A DNA stretch of 64,000 bases from Boswellia sacra (Eukaryota > Streptophyta > Magnoliopsida > Sapindales > Burseraceae): the NCBI GenBank assembly GCA_013180625.2, contig SNVD02004825.1, positions 62,001 to 126,000 on the forward strand. Direction: 5' to 3'. Shown here piece by piece: positions 32,119-44,408 of this stretch. The notes beneath the pieces are model-generated. The model was not told the DNA's origin. It was given only the letters and a program-made list of their open reading frames with translations, and did not search any database. The translations under genes and the position numbers were made by a program. Within the stretch, counting starts at the first letter, position 1. Each line of letters begins with the position of its first letter.

Positions 32119-33828
32119 ATGATGAGGAGGCAACAGCAGCAGCAACAGCAGGATCAACAATCGAGAGTCTTCTACGAGCTATCGGCGCTGGTGCTTAGCA
32201 TCCTGCGGTCGCCGCCGTCGCCGATGCCGTACACCGATCAGCCGACGGCGGTGGTGTCGTCGACGAGGAGGTCGTCGGCGTCGGCTCAGATCACGCCGGC
32301 CGGTTTCGCGTCGCTGATGCTGGGGATTTCGTTGGCTTTGATGCTGTGTGGATCGGTGACGTTCTTTATTGGTTTCATGTTGATGCCTTGGGTTCTCGGA
32401 TTGGTGATGGTGTTCTACGTGGCTGGAATCGTTTCTACCATCTCTGTTTTGGGGAAATCGATTCTTTGTTACGCTATGGCTCCGCCTTCGTCGCCGAGAA
32501 AAGATATTCCTGGTCTGATATTTATTTTTATTTTGTTACGTTTTAAACTTTGAAAATTTATGCGTGATAGTTAGATTTTATGATGTTTGCTTGTTGTCTT
32601 TGGTTTTGGTTTGTTTGTACACGTTGGGTTTGGTTTTGTGGCGTATAGGAAAGAACAAATTTGTTACTTGTAAATTAAAACTTGTTATTTCTTTTACTTT
32701 TCAGGTTTTAACTTTTTCCCATTTTGTTGCATGGTAATTAACGTGATGGATGTTGATGAAGTTTTGTTGATATAATGATTTGATAACCCGAAAAGCTAGT
32801 GGATAGAAGCCTGATTGAATCTGATCTTGTTAAGATTTAAGAACCATATGAGGGTTTTTTTTTTTTAAATTCGACCTTAGAACTTCTAATTTGGTGCAAA
32901 ACTTGTTTTCTAAATGGTTTCACTCTAAATTATTGTTCCATTTAAAGGAGTTAGCATTAAGATCTTGAAAATTCTTGCATTTGTAGGGTGGAAAAAAGGG
33001 CTGATATCGTTTGTGAATAGAAAATGGGAATTAAGAATCAACCGAAGCTAAATGTGTCGAGGTTTGAGGCTGCCTTAGAAAATTTCTATTGTTTATGCCA
33101 TGTATGGCTAAACCTTCCTTCTATCTGTTGACCTTCGTCAATCTTATAGCTATTTTTTGCTACTACACAAAGTTTTGAGGTCGCATTTGATGTTTTGTTA
33201 TAATTAGGAAAAACAACCATTATATATCTTTGTAATAGATTACAAAGAATGACTTCTTTTAGCTTTTGTTTTGAATTCCACATTGTTGCAGACATTGTAA
33301 AGTCTTCAAGATAAGCTGATTAATTTGTTGCTTGATTTCTCATACATTCTAAATTGTGGTGAGAAGCAATTGGAGAAATTCAATTACATTAGTGATAAGT
33401 ACCATTGAATTTGGTTAATCAAGCTTGAGCTCAAATAGGGATAGGTTCTTTGTTTGAGCCCAAATTTAGCTTAACATCTACTAGTTAGACGCCTGCTCAT
33501 CATCATAAAGCTTTCACATTCAAAAGGATTGCATATGGTAGATTTGTTACGGGTTTGTCATTGCTTTAAATCTGAACATTGGAAGAGCAATGAATACATA
33601 CTAGTTTCTTATGTGAGAATGTATATTTGTAGGAGTGGGTATTATAAATCCACATTATCATCTTAACGCTGGTGGTCTGAATGTTGTCTGATCATGTTAT
33701 ATCCCCTTTTGTGTGCATTTGCGTTGTTTCTCATGATAAAAATTGAATTTGAGCATTCTATACAAGAACGATCACTCACCCATTTGTCTCAAAAATCCTC
33801 CCCTATTGCAGCATGGAAGCTTTTGTGA
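32119..33828 (+). CDS. Small plant-specific two-pass membrane protein, function unknown
   Basis: Two coding exons: 32119-32512 and 33812-33828, 411 nt, 136 aa. The N-terminus is a Gln tract (RRQQQQQQQDQQ) followed by VFYELSALVLSILRSPPSP and a Ser/Thr-rich linker. Two hydrophobic segments follow, about residues 58-80 (FASLMLGISLALMLCGSVTF) and 82-105 (MLMPWVLGLVMVFYVAGIV). The C-terminus is MAPPSSPRKDIP plus AWKLL from the second exon, which encodes only five residues and the stop (GT donor at 32513, AG acceptor ending 33811). I recall plant homologues with the same APPSPRKEIPAWKLL-like ending, which supports the tiny exon. Without that exon the protein would read into the intron. The start is the first of two adjacent ATGs after the A-rich leader. 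Confidence 0.8.
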
Positions 33829-36085
33829 AGAAGGAAACCGGGTGTAGAGGGGATGGTTGAAATCATGTACGACATAGTTTAGCCGCACTAATGGTCTTGT
33901 GAAGGGTTGCCACTTCTGGCAATGTACACAGAGAGGGAGGAAAAAGAAGCCAATTAAGTTTCTTCAAGTATTTGATGATGAGCGGGAAATGTGGATAACT
34001 GTTTTTCATTCGGTTGCTGAAATATGTGGATATGTCTTATTTGTTAATTACAAACAGTAAATTGTTCAAGGATTTCAGTATTGTTGTATAATGGTATTCC
34101 ACTCGCCTGAAGGAAATGGGAGGTTTGTTCCCGATTCTTTCTTATATTCAATTTTCTTTTTTTCTATTCTCTCTATTCGGTCAGTTGCATAACTTGGCTC
34201 TTAGGCATTACTGTTGTTTTCTTGATTTCTTCATCCATGACAATGCGACATCTCTACTAATAAAAGCTGAGAAATTAACACAGGAGGGAAAATTGGGAGT
34301 GTTAAATGAGCAGCTCCTTGCTGCAAAATTCATGTTTGGGCAGGGATGGTGTTCCTTCAGCGCTATGTTTGGGTTGTGGGCTTTGGATATGTTTGCAGTT
34401 TGCGGCTGTTGGCCAGCGCAGGAAGCCTAGTAAATGAGAGTGTTGACTGAGCTGAGTGATGGAATCATCGAGTCTCGGACCATCCCTGCGCCTTCTGTGG
34501 TGAATTAATTAGACTCCTCAGTTGGCAACAGGGTGGTCCGTTTGACAGTACTTTTGGGACAATAGATTTATCTGTCTCGGTGAACGAAGCTATCCTTCTA
34601 CTCTGTGTTGGAGAAATATGTACCGCAAGAAATCAATGGAAAATTTCGAATAATTAATAGCAAGACTATTTTGTTATGTAAAATATAAAATTAATGTTAT
34701 ATAGTTAAGATAATATAATGGTTAGTCTAATCTGGTAGGTTCCTTCTTTGGCTGAAATTTTATCCATCTTAGAGGGTGGTGACGTATTATCATACAATTT
34801 CAAATTTTCAATGGCCTGTCAGAGCGGTGGCTTGGAGTCTCAGACTCATTGTTTATCATAAAATCGCTATTGGGCCTTCGTGGGTCCTCGTCTTGGAAGC
34901 AACTATTATCATTATCCATATTATAATTACACGTGTCCGTTCTTTCTTTATGTTATCTCTTCCGCTGCCTCCTTGCAAAACTCTGACGACAATTTGTCAC
35001 TGTCTCTCTATTATTGCAGATAATAATATTATTTTTACGATTAAATCTTAAATTTTAACTGTTTATCATTTGGATATTATCTTAATAAAATTTTATTAAA
35101 AATATAATTTTTTATTAATTTTTATCAATTCAAAATATAAAAATTAATTATAAAATTTAATTGTAAGTTTAATATTATCCTACAAAAATAAAAGTAACGT
35201 ACCGACATCTAATTTGTATAATTAAATCTGTGTAATATATTTTAAAATAATAAAATATAACCGAATAATAAATCTTAATAAAAAATATAAAAATTTGAAG
35301 TATGTAACATAATAATTGCCAATGAAATTTGTTTAATTTAGATTGTATAAAAATAATTATATGACGGATGTGGATTTCCCAATTTAGGGGGTCATATTGC
35401 AGAGACTTTGAGGATTTAATGGGAACAAAAGTAAATTTTCCTTTTTGTTAAAATTTTAAAAGATTTGCTGCAAAATTTACAAGAATTTGTAAATTTGCAG
35501 GATAAGGTCCCCCCGGCCGGCTTATAGATCCGCTTTGTATATAATTGAATTGTATGCATATTATTATTTTAAAAGGAATAAACAACTAAAAATATTTATA
35601 TTACTAAAATACTAATTATATGTTATTGTTAATTAATAAACTATTATACTTATAAACTGATTGTCCCACGACATAGTAAATGTTAAATCTTGACAGTAGT
35701 ACGGAGAAGAAACAGATTGAGGATGGTGGAGTGAGTTTTAATTACGTTTTTAAAACGCTTTTCATATAATTATAAATAACGTAGCTATAGCTCATGTCAT
35801 TGCCCAATTGGTATCTATTCCGTAAACGAAAGAGTAATCATCTAATAAGATGCAACACAAATGTGAAGCTTTTTTTTGTTTCGATTTCTTCTCGTATTAG
35901 AATTTGGAAAGCTAGCACATGCACACTGACAAGACCAGTGGAGACAAGTTTTCCTGATCAACGAATAAAACAGTTTCGAGTAAACAAAATCGAAACGCAA
36001 GACACAAATACAACGGTATTGGAAGTAAGTAAATATAGAAGCAGCACATGACACATTTATTTGGAAAGAAAGATATGCACGTAGG
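33829..36085. other. 3' UTR of the 32 kb gene, then AT-rich intergenic DNA
   Basis: The first several hundred bases are probably 3' UTR. An open frame at 34116-34430 has no recognisable family and is not called. From 34990 to 35800 the sequence is extremely AT-rich with no gene seen. Confidence 0.5.
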
Positions 36086-36295
36086 TCATCCAGTGTAGAT
36101 GTGGACGCCAATAGCAATGAGGAAGATGGTGATGAGGCCAAAAAAGATAATGGTATGCACAAGAATCGACATCCCACTTGTATGCATGTTCCCAAACTCA
36201 ATCACTCTGTTCTTCCCTGGTATCTGGAACAACAATCCTGGACTTAACAACACAAACAGCACCACTGCTATCACCACTGGTCCCCAATCGGCCAT
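36086..36295 (-). CDS. DUF3339 family small membrane protein (copy 1)
   Basis: Single-exon 69-aa protein beginning MADWGPVVIAVVLFVLLSPG, then LLFQIPGKNRVIEFGNMHTS and a second hydrophobic segment ILVHTIIFFGLITIFLIAIG, ending HIYTG. This is the complete DUF3339 family length and layout: two membrane helices with the conserved LLFQ-PG and EFGN motifs between. The function is unknown; plants carry many copies. The second copy 3 kb away on the same strand shares the same layout, so the two are probably a local duplication. A perfect hairpin lies about 205-270 nt upstream of the ATG. Confidence 0.93.
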   Translation of the reverse strand: MADWGPVVIAVVLFVLLSPGLLFQIPGKNRVIEFGNMHTSGMSILVHTIIFFGLITIFLIAIGVHIYTG

Positions 36296-36501
36296 GATAT
36301 ATGTCGATCGCTAGCTAACTATTGCTCTTAATTAATTTGCAGAAAGTGGACTCACTAGAGCTCTCTGTGTCCCTTTAACAGCTTAATGTGAAGAAAGTGA
36401 GAGCAAACCAAGCAGTTGTTTAAGAGAAAGAAGAAAGGAATAAAAGATGGGGAAGGAAGCGGTAAGCAACAAGAAATCTTCTTGTTCTGGGAAGATCTAG
36501 A

Positions 36502-36565
36502 CCAATGGATCGTGACATGTAGCTAGATGTAGCTAGCTAGCTAGCTACATGTCACGATCCATTGG
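36502..36565. repeat. Perfect 25-bp inverted repeat with 14-nt loop
   Basis: The left arm 36502-36526 begins CCAATGGATCGTGACATGTA and the right arm 36541-36565 is its exact reverse complement, ending GATCCATTGG. The loop is itself built of AGCTAG repeats, so the centre can also pair. It lies upstream of DUF3339 copy 1, in its promoter or 5' UTR. Confidence 0.95.
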
Positions 36566-36569
36566 TAAT

Positions 36570-39067
36570 TTTTTGACAGATGCCAGTGAAAGGTGATGTG
36601 GGCGGCATCATGATTTCAGCTTTGTTAAATGTTTTGTTGATGATATACTATAATATAAACTTTATTTTAATATATTTATCTATACCAAAGATTTGTAGAA
36701 GAAACCCCACTCCACACGTTACCCCATAACTTTCGCCTTCGCTGAGATCTAATTGATTTGCATTAGAATACAACGTTCTGTCAGGCTTTTTGCTACTTTT
36801 GGGTTGATATGTAAATGACATCATATACATTTAAACAACAAAAATTATGACTGGTGATTAAGTAATTTCTCACATGGGCCATGGCATGTGTACTTCGCAA
36901 ACAGCCAGCAATGGACTAAATTGCGAACAATTATCGGTATGTGGGTGAAGAATGGCAGATTTGAGCTAAGATCTTTTCTAAAATCCCGGATGAATTAACT
37001 CCATTTTTATATTTCACTTGCTAATGTTATGGCTATATGTTCAACCTCAAAGGGATTAGTAGAATCAAGCTTGTGGCAATTGCAAATTAACTTGTATATA
37101 TAGAATATAGTAATTGTAATTCCAGGATCTTCTATAGATAGCCAAGTAGTGCACAAAGATGTTCCAAGCAAGAGAGAGGTGCCATGGATCGGCATTGGAT
37201 AGGAATCCGATCAAGCCATCCTTGATCACAGTTTCTATTTTGGCAACTACTGTGTGTGGCTGTAGGGCACTGGACGTCTCTCATGAAGGTTCTTTTGACT
37301 TTGTGAAATGCATCCCTACCACCACTTTATTTAAGAAATGTTGTCTTTGGCTATCCTATCCTCAAACGTTATATAGGAAGGTTTTATTCACCAAACATTG
37401 CATGCGTTATCAGAGCTTTATTTCATGATTGGATTCTTGGATTTGGTCAACTTATTGATTGCTTGATTCAGTGAATCTTGTGTCCTCGTCTTAAGCTTAT
37501 GCAATTCCTACAAGGAAAATCAATTTAAGCTCAGATATTGGAACTCAACATAAGAAAATGAAAGCAAAAGCACCCAGCTCTCAAAGGAGGGCTTATGGCA
37601 AAAATGAATTTGAATTGCATGCATATCTAACATTGTAAAAGAACTAACTATAACTTGTTTCAGGGGAGACTAGTAAGAGTAGTATTCACTATTCAGTAAG
37701 ATACCAGTAGAACAATCGAGGTAGCGGGTAAAATTGGTCCAGGATATAATCAAAACTCGTAGATATTAAGAAATAGATTATGACATTAACCTATACTTTG
37801 AACCTATAAAATTTAAAGCGACCAGCATCCATAAGCAACTGCATTATCAAAAGTCAAGGTATAAATGATGTATATAGTATATATATACACTGGTGAAGTA
37901 ATGATTGGAACTTGGAAGAAATTTGTTTGGCAAATTTCTAGTTTACTAGGATTGACATGCCATTAACTTGCTCACACCAGATCTTCTAGCAGAATCTACC
38001 TGGCAAAACAGCCATTTTCTCTTTAAAAATGCTACTGTAGCTTGATTGCTTAGTTGCTCACTCTTATATTTTATATCTACTTTGGTCTACAACAATGTTT
38101 CATCTAGATTTCTCCTTCCATTATAGGATGAAAGATTTTTTGAGAACACCAAATTCTAGAAGTAGCGTAAGAATGCAGTTATTTCTCAAATAATCATGTC
38201 GAGTTAGATAAGCATCACAAATATTACACACCAGACAGCCACCAGCTTAGACGGTAGTAGATTAACAGAGTAGCAGAGTCAAAACCAAATATATTGCCAT
38301 ATTAAATACTACAATCTAGCAGCTTCAGATACAAAAAGTACAAGCAATATGGCGAGGAGTTGACACGGCGTGTGCCCAGTTCAAATATCACATTAACTTA
38401 CAGCTTAATAGGACCCTTATGTAGATAATTTCTGGATAATACTACCTTACTTAATGTTACAACCATGAAGCAAAATTCGACAGACCCATGTATGCTTGGG
38501 AACCAAAATTATGCCTTGGCAAGTTTTTGAGTAAGTTTTCATGGAACAAGAGGGATAATTGATTGCTCTGCAGCCCTCTTTTGTACAATCAGAAGCACTC
38601 CATGGATCATCAGAATGGAAGAAATTCAAGCCTTGGGCCACAGTGTCTTGATTGCCAACTTATTTAAATGTTAATTGGACAACATGTCGAAAATGGTTAT
38701 CTTTCTTTAAAATCATAATATTCATCACTCAAGCACTAACCAAGTATCGTGCGTTTTATTTTGCTCTCACACATTAAAGTTCAAATCTCCATGAATTTTT
38801 ACGGCCTTAAAACTGCACATAAGGTAATGCAACAGAAATATAAGAACAATAAGTAGCGAAAGAGCATAGATTTACAGCTGATGCAATTAATCCAAGCCCC
38901 TCTTTATATTAGTACTGAACTTTCAGTTACATCAATTAGAGAGAACAAGACACAAACTGACTGATCGACTACAATTGACTCAAATTAGAAGCCCTGCGGA
39001 GACACATCATGCAGCTACTGATATCCCATTGAGACACAATCAAGATACAACTATGTTACTGGACTAT
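36570..39067. other. Intergenic DNA between the two DUF3339 genes
   Basis: No gene is supported. The open frames at 36648-36830, 37159-37428 and 38447-38641 have no recognisable domain and no splice-consistent continuation. The last few hundred bases before 39068 would be the 3' UTR of DUF3339 copy 2. Confidence 0.55.
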
Positions 39068-39277
39068 TTAACCAAGATACAAGTGAACCCTTACGGCAAG
39101 CAGGAAGACACAAATGAGAGCAAAGTAAAGGAGGGAATGCACCATGATTGCTGCACCACTTGTCTGAAAATTGCCAAACTCCACACACCTATGATGCCCT
39201 GGAACCTGAAACAACAAGCCCGGTGACAGCAACACAAACAAGATCACTGCCACGAACACCGGCCCCCAATCCGACAT
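39068..39277 (-). CDS. DUF3339 family small membrane protein (copy 2)
   Basis: Single-exon 69-aa protein beginning MSDWGPVFVAVILFVLLSPG, then LLFQVPGHHRCVEFGNFQTS, a second hydrophobic segment (IMVHSLLYFALICVFLLAVR) and HLYLG. Its length equals copy 1 and it is identical at the family-conserved positions (DWGP, LLSPGLLFQ-PG, EFGN, TSG). It differs mainly in the loop (GHHRC for GKNRV) and the last helix. A CT-rich leader and a TATATATA box near 39370-39380 lie upstream of the ATG on the minus strand. Confidence 0.93.
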   Translation of the reverse strand: MSDWGPVFVAVILFVLLSPGLLFQVPGHHRCVEFGNFQTSGAAIMVHSLLYFALICVFLLAVRVHLYLG

Positions 39278-41051
39278 GTTTCAAATTACTTTCTTTTTAA
39301 CTTAATTGGGAACTGTTGTATTGGAGAATGATTGCAGGGAATGGTGAGGAACTGGGAGATCTTGGAGTGTTATATATACATGAGTACAAAAGGAGATAAA
39401 AGAGAATGTGTGTTGTGGGTTAGATGTTGGATTTGTGTGGGGCGAAAGCTGGGACATGAAGTCACTTGGATTCACTGCCGCCGTCCCATTTGGAGTACTT
39501 CTGTTCTTGACACACATGTGACACACTGACTATGAGAATAACTTGCTTGCTATGCTTATTCATAAACAGGTTATAATTTTTCTTTTTCAATTGTATCAAA
39601 GAAACTGCAATATTTGAGACATGAAATTAATATATTATTCTGAACGAGTTTGTTCTAATAGATGCATAACTAGTTTGATACAAATGGGATACGGATACTA
39701 TTCTCTTTTATGTTTTCTTAATGGCTGAGTGTTCCAATATGTAGAATGTTTCATGTTCAAGCAAATCAAAGGCATAGAAACCTTGTTTGAATGGTCTTAC
39801 TTAAGTTGGTGGGTGAAGAGCAGAGAATCAATTTGCCTCGGTTACTGGATAGGTGAATTTTAAAGTTAGATTTGATGGGGTTGTTCCAAGATGAAATGGG
39901 TAAGTTTGTCTTTCCAAATTGGGCCCAAACTTCTTTTAAAACAACAAAATGTCATTTGGGCCAACCCCACCTCAACAAGAAAAGGAGCAGACTTAAAAAG
40001 TTATAATGTTACGTATTGTATATGAATATAGTATTTTTGTTTTTAATTAAATTTAAAAATATATAATTGATTTTGAATTATTTTGAATTTTGAAAAGAAT
40101 TTATGGTTAAGATTTAATATAAATTACATTAAAAAATTTGTAACACAAAAATAGAATTTGGATTCATAAACGAACAGAGTATAAATCTTCTAGTAATCCG
40201 CAATTAGGCTTGAATATGCTTAATTTTTGTCATTTCAATACCAGTGCTGTTATATAAGCCCTACAAAATCTCTCTTAAACCCCTTTATAAATAAAGTTTA
40301 TTAAAACTATTAATCTTATAAATACGTATTTATTTATTCCAGAAACACCCTACCCTCTTTCTCTCTGATAGAGTATGACTCTTTTAAATTTGATGATTTT
40401 ACTTAAACTCAATGAAGAACACAATCTTAAAAAAATCTAATAGGAAAAAAAAACTAATAATAAAGACCATAACATGGTTGAACTATGCTTTTGATCATCA
40501 ATCCCAATTAAAAATTACATGATTAGAATTAACATACCTAAGTTTACAAACCTGTCATAACACTTCTCGAATACTAGAACTTTAGTAGGAGATAAATAGA
40601 ATTTAGTGTTGCAAAGTCATTGTATAGAATTTTTTGTTTTCTTGGAAAAAGTAAGAAAGCATTTGTTTTAAAAAGAATATGGTGATTCAATTATGTGCTG
40701 TATGAAAAAAAATGACTTTTCTGGTGCACGTATGACCATTGTGGAATTTGTTGCTTGTTGGTTGCAGCCTATATTCTTTTGTACGTGATAAGGCCAAGGT
40801 GAGTATGCAACTCGTTTCAAGTCCGATTATGGTTACTGAGAAAAAGATCCCCAGTTGCTTAAGGGTGAATTAATCAAAGTTTGAAGCGATTAGCAATGGA
40901 GTTTCGAAAAACGAAGGATTTCTTCGGGAAAGAAATTGTTGAAAGAGTTACGGTGATATAGATTATGCAGTTTGTATAGCCTTGAGTGTCTATCTTTTAA
41001 AGAGTTTTTTGATAACTTAAATTTTAGATATATTTTAGATCTTAAAAAATT
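39278..41051. other. Intergenic DNA, no gene recognised
   Basis: This stretch holds the 5' region of DUF3339 copy 2 and then AT-rich sequence. No open frame resembles a known protein. Confidence 0.55.
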
Positions 41052-41265
41052 GAGTAATGATACTCTTACAAACTACTTATACAAACTCACCCATACAAAC
41101 TGACGTGGCATAATATGATTTGATAAATAAATGCAGTGATTTGATAAATATATATTAATAATAAATGACATTAATTAACATGGGTGATGTGGCGATCATA
41201 TAGGGATGCCACATCAGTTTGTATGTGTAAGTTTATATAAATAGTTTGTATGAGTAGCATTACTC
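41052..41265. mobile_element. MULE-type MITE, 214 bp, with 9-bp target-site duplication
   Basis: Terminal inverted repeats of about 58 bp run from GAGTAATGATACTC through CATACAAACTGACGTGGCA, mirrored by TGCCACATCAGTTTGTATG through GTAGCATTACTC. The element is flanked on both sides by TAAAAAATT (41043-41051 and 41266-41274). Long TIRs and a 9-bp duplication are the signature of Mutator-like elements. The 214-bp length leaves no room for a transposase, so it is non-autonomous. The TIRs differ at about 8-9 positions by eye. Confidence 0.93.
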
Positions 41266-42288
41266 TAAAAAATTACAAAGAGGGGTTTAAAAGAGTTTTA
41301 ATAGGACTTAAATAACAAAACTCTTTCAATATTAAAGTCAAAATATGCACTTACTCAACATGGATAGTTTTAGAAGTAAATTTTTTTTTTTTTTTTTTTT
41401 TGCATTTTCCAAGTGAATACAACTACCTTTAGTACTTATCTAGTTTTGCTCCCATGCATTACCAACTCGAGCTTGTTTTTCTCAAGGAAATGAAAAAAAG
41501 CATGCGATGGTCCAAAAACGGGGTTAGGTTTCCTTCTGTTCTGATCTATACATCTCTGCTACTAAAACGAATGGCGCTGACAAATTCATATAACATCCAA
41601 AGCAACTATACACCCAATACGATAAGCATAACCAAAACCAACGTTATATTCATCTAATCATCTTAGTGGAAAGGGCGAGTCTATATCAAACGTGGTGAAA
41701 AAGTGCTTAAAAAAGTAACTCCCAATTTGGATTTACTTTCACATTCAGATTCCAGTTAAATCTCTCCACTTACAGGAAGACAAACAAACTATTATTGGCC
41801 CTACTCCCCCATTACCCGCTCTTCTGTTATTTTGTTTGACAATCTTTTGATCTTGGATAGAAAATCGTCACCAGCCCAGACTATACCTCATACGAAAAGT
41901 AATTGAGAAATGCTGGCAAGACTTTCGTTCTAGCTTCCCCTAGTTTTTGTGTTACACAAGCCGTAATTCAATGTGTCATGCAAAAAGTGATTGAGAAATG
42001 CTGGCCAGACCGTCTCTCTCATTCGGTCATTGTTGACTTTTTTTATGTTACACGAGGACACAAAATTTTTATTAAACTATAATAATAATAAATGAATCGT
42101 TGATTTCAACTTTCTTGTTTTAAAGTTTAAAGAGACATTTTAACACAAAATGATTTTAGAATCATCCAGTTCATATAAACATTTAACTTCCATAAGCAAA
42201 CAACATTATTGTATTGATATTAGAATAATAAATTGTATTTCAAATTGAAATTATAAAACTGTAATTTAAATACATCAATTTTAATGAG

Positions 42289-42329
<41 letters not shown>

Positions 42330-43726
42330 TCAATTTTAAGTTTTTCCTTCTACCTTATATTAAGATAAATTTGAAAATGATGAATATAGCCTTTCAAAAC
42401 GGTTACTTGGATTCATATTCTTCTCTTTGTTAGTAAATAATTAAACCCAATAAAAAAGTATTTTTTTATTCCACTAAAAAGATCAAGAAAAAATTGATAA
42501 CCGTTTAAAATTAGAGTAATATTATTTGTATAAACTATTTCTATAAACTTATTTATATAAATAAATATATTATGATTTGATTAAATTAATAAATTTAAAT
42601 TTTTAATTAGTTAATTAATTAATTAATATAATAATTATTTATTAATATCACGTAAATTTATAATATCGCATATATTTATATGAACTTATAAATTTATAAG
42701 AATCACATCGTTTGTAAAATTAGTTTGTTAATACAAGAAATACAAGATAACGATCAGAGCTAAACCTTTAAATGTATTGACTCACCGATCAATTTGCCCA
42801 CCCAGACATACGAATCCGTCAATTTGATTGATCCACGGGTGAAGCAACAGTGCAATACCAGTTATTAATTATTTGGTCAATTGGGCAATTTCCGATCACA
42901 AGTCTCGAGACCACATTTAACACATGGCGTAATTGATGAATTATATATCCTCACACAACTCAGGGCCCACTGTAACCGGAGGTAGGCGATATTTTTCCGC
43001 AGCAGAAGATTAAACGACAATAATTGCCTCCCCTCTAACGACCGTTAGATCAAGCTCCGTTTTCTGATGCGTGAGCGTCGCGATAAAATCTAACGGCGCA
43101 GACATCGTGGCGTCGTTGTCGTAACGCCCGAGTGGACGAGTCAACAACACACAACTCATTTTGCACTACCGCAGCTGGCGACGACCAAGGATACTTCCGT
43201 AAAATTGAAACTGTACGACATTCATAGAGAGAGGGATATCATCTACTGGTGCTAAACCTTTTATAAGATGAGTCATTAATTAAGATAAGTTCAAAATCTT
43301 AATACCAGCCCAATGAAATCCCGCCACTTCACAAGAACACGAAACTTATTATACATCTAGAAGCATTAGATAATTGCTTATAATAAAGGTCCCACCCTCA
43401 CTTTCCTGGCTCTGCCGGGCTCTGCTTAAAATAATCTAAGTGTACAGTGAGCAATTTTTAAGTCAATTTCCCTTGCTCACTCTGTTTGGTCGTTGAAGCG
43501 GTTCAAGTATGGCACTATGATCCGGTTCAGAATTGACTTGTCGTAGAATTTCCCCGCTTCCTCGGTTCTTGACAGTACCGAGCAGCTTCGTTTTAGCTTT
43601 AATCGACTGTTGACGCAGAGAGCTGTGTTGATATCAAGTGTCGACGCGCCTTCTGTTCTAATGAGCGTTAACTGACTCACTTTCTCTGCAATTCGTACAG
43701 TTCTGATTTCTCGTCATTTCAATACG
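41266..43726. other. Intergenic DNA and CAMTA4 promoter / 5' UTR region
   Basis: A T21 run lies at 41381-41401 and an (ATA)n microsatellite at about 42292-42329. Near 42505-42730 the left side (AGAGTAATATTATTTGTATA) recalls the TIR of the MITE at 41052, so this may be a diverged relative. From about 42950 the GC content rises (ACGT- and CGTC-rich words at 43020-43200), and this is likely the CAMTA4 promoter. No gene was seen. Confidence 0.55.
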
Positions 43727-44371
43727 ATGCAAGCAGGTAATCTTGTTATCGAAGTGATGATTTATTTATTATTTAAAAAAAGAACTAAAAATAGAAGTTT
43801 GTTAACTTAACTTATAATTTTATCTAGTATGTATGTGTGATTTGGGGCTAAATTTTTTGCGGATCATACGCAGCGTTTTGATGATTTGATCTTTGCCTTT
43901 GAGAGAAGTCGTTTGAGTGAAAAGTTGTGTTCATTGGAGATATTTTTGTGCTTGTTGTTGCAGGATATGATATTAACATTTTGTTTCAAGAAGCGCAAAC
44001 GCGTTGGCTGAAGCCTGCAGAGGTGTTGTATATATTGCAAAATCACGAGAAGTACCAGCTTAATCAGCAGCCACCTCAAAGGCCATCGAGTAAGTGCCAT
44101 GTTTCTAATTGTTGTGTCCAACTGAGGCTAATTTTTTCTCATTTTTTAAGTGTGCTACATGTTATTGATAGATTGTTCATATCAATGGTTTGTGCTTCAA
44201 CAGGTGGATCTTTGTTTCTTTTCAATAAGAGGGTGCTTCGGTTTTTTCGTAAGGATGGTCATAATTGGCGTAAAAAGAAGGACGGGAGAGCTGTCGGTGA
44301 AGCACATGAACGACTTAAGGTTTGTGAAGATATCTCTCTAATTTTTTGGTTATTGGCCTTTCAATTAGCGG

Positions 44372-44408
<37 letters not shown>

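Noticed and set aside
34116..34430. 104-aa plus-strand ORF downstream of the 32 kb gene
   Set aside because: No recognisable domain; it lies in probable 3' UTR and reads like translated non-coding AT-rich DNA.
37159..37428. 89-aa plus-strand ORF between the DUF3339 genes
   Set aside because: No similarity I recognise and no promoter or splice context; likely chance.
43477..43680. Minus-strand 67-aa ORF upstream of CAMTA4
   Set aside because: It lies in the probable CAMTA4 5' UTR/promoter, has no domain and is on the opposite strand; treated as chance.
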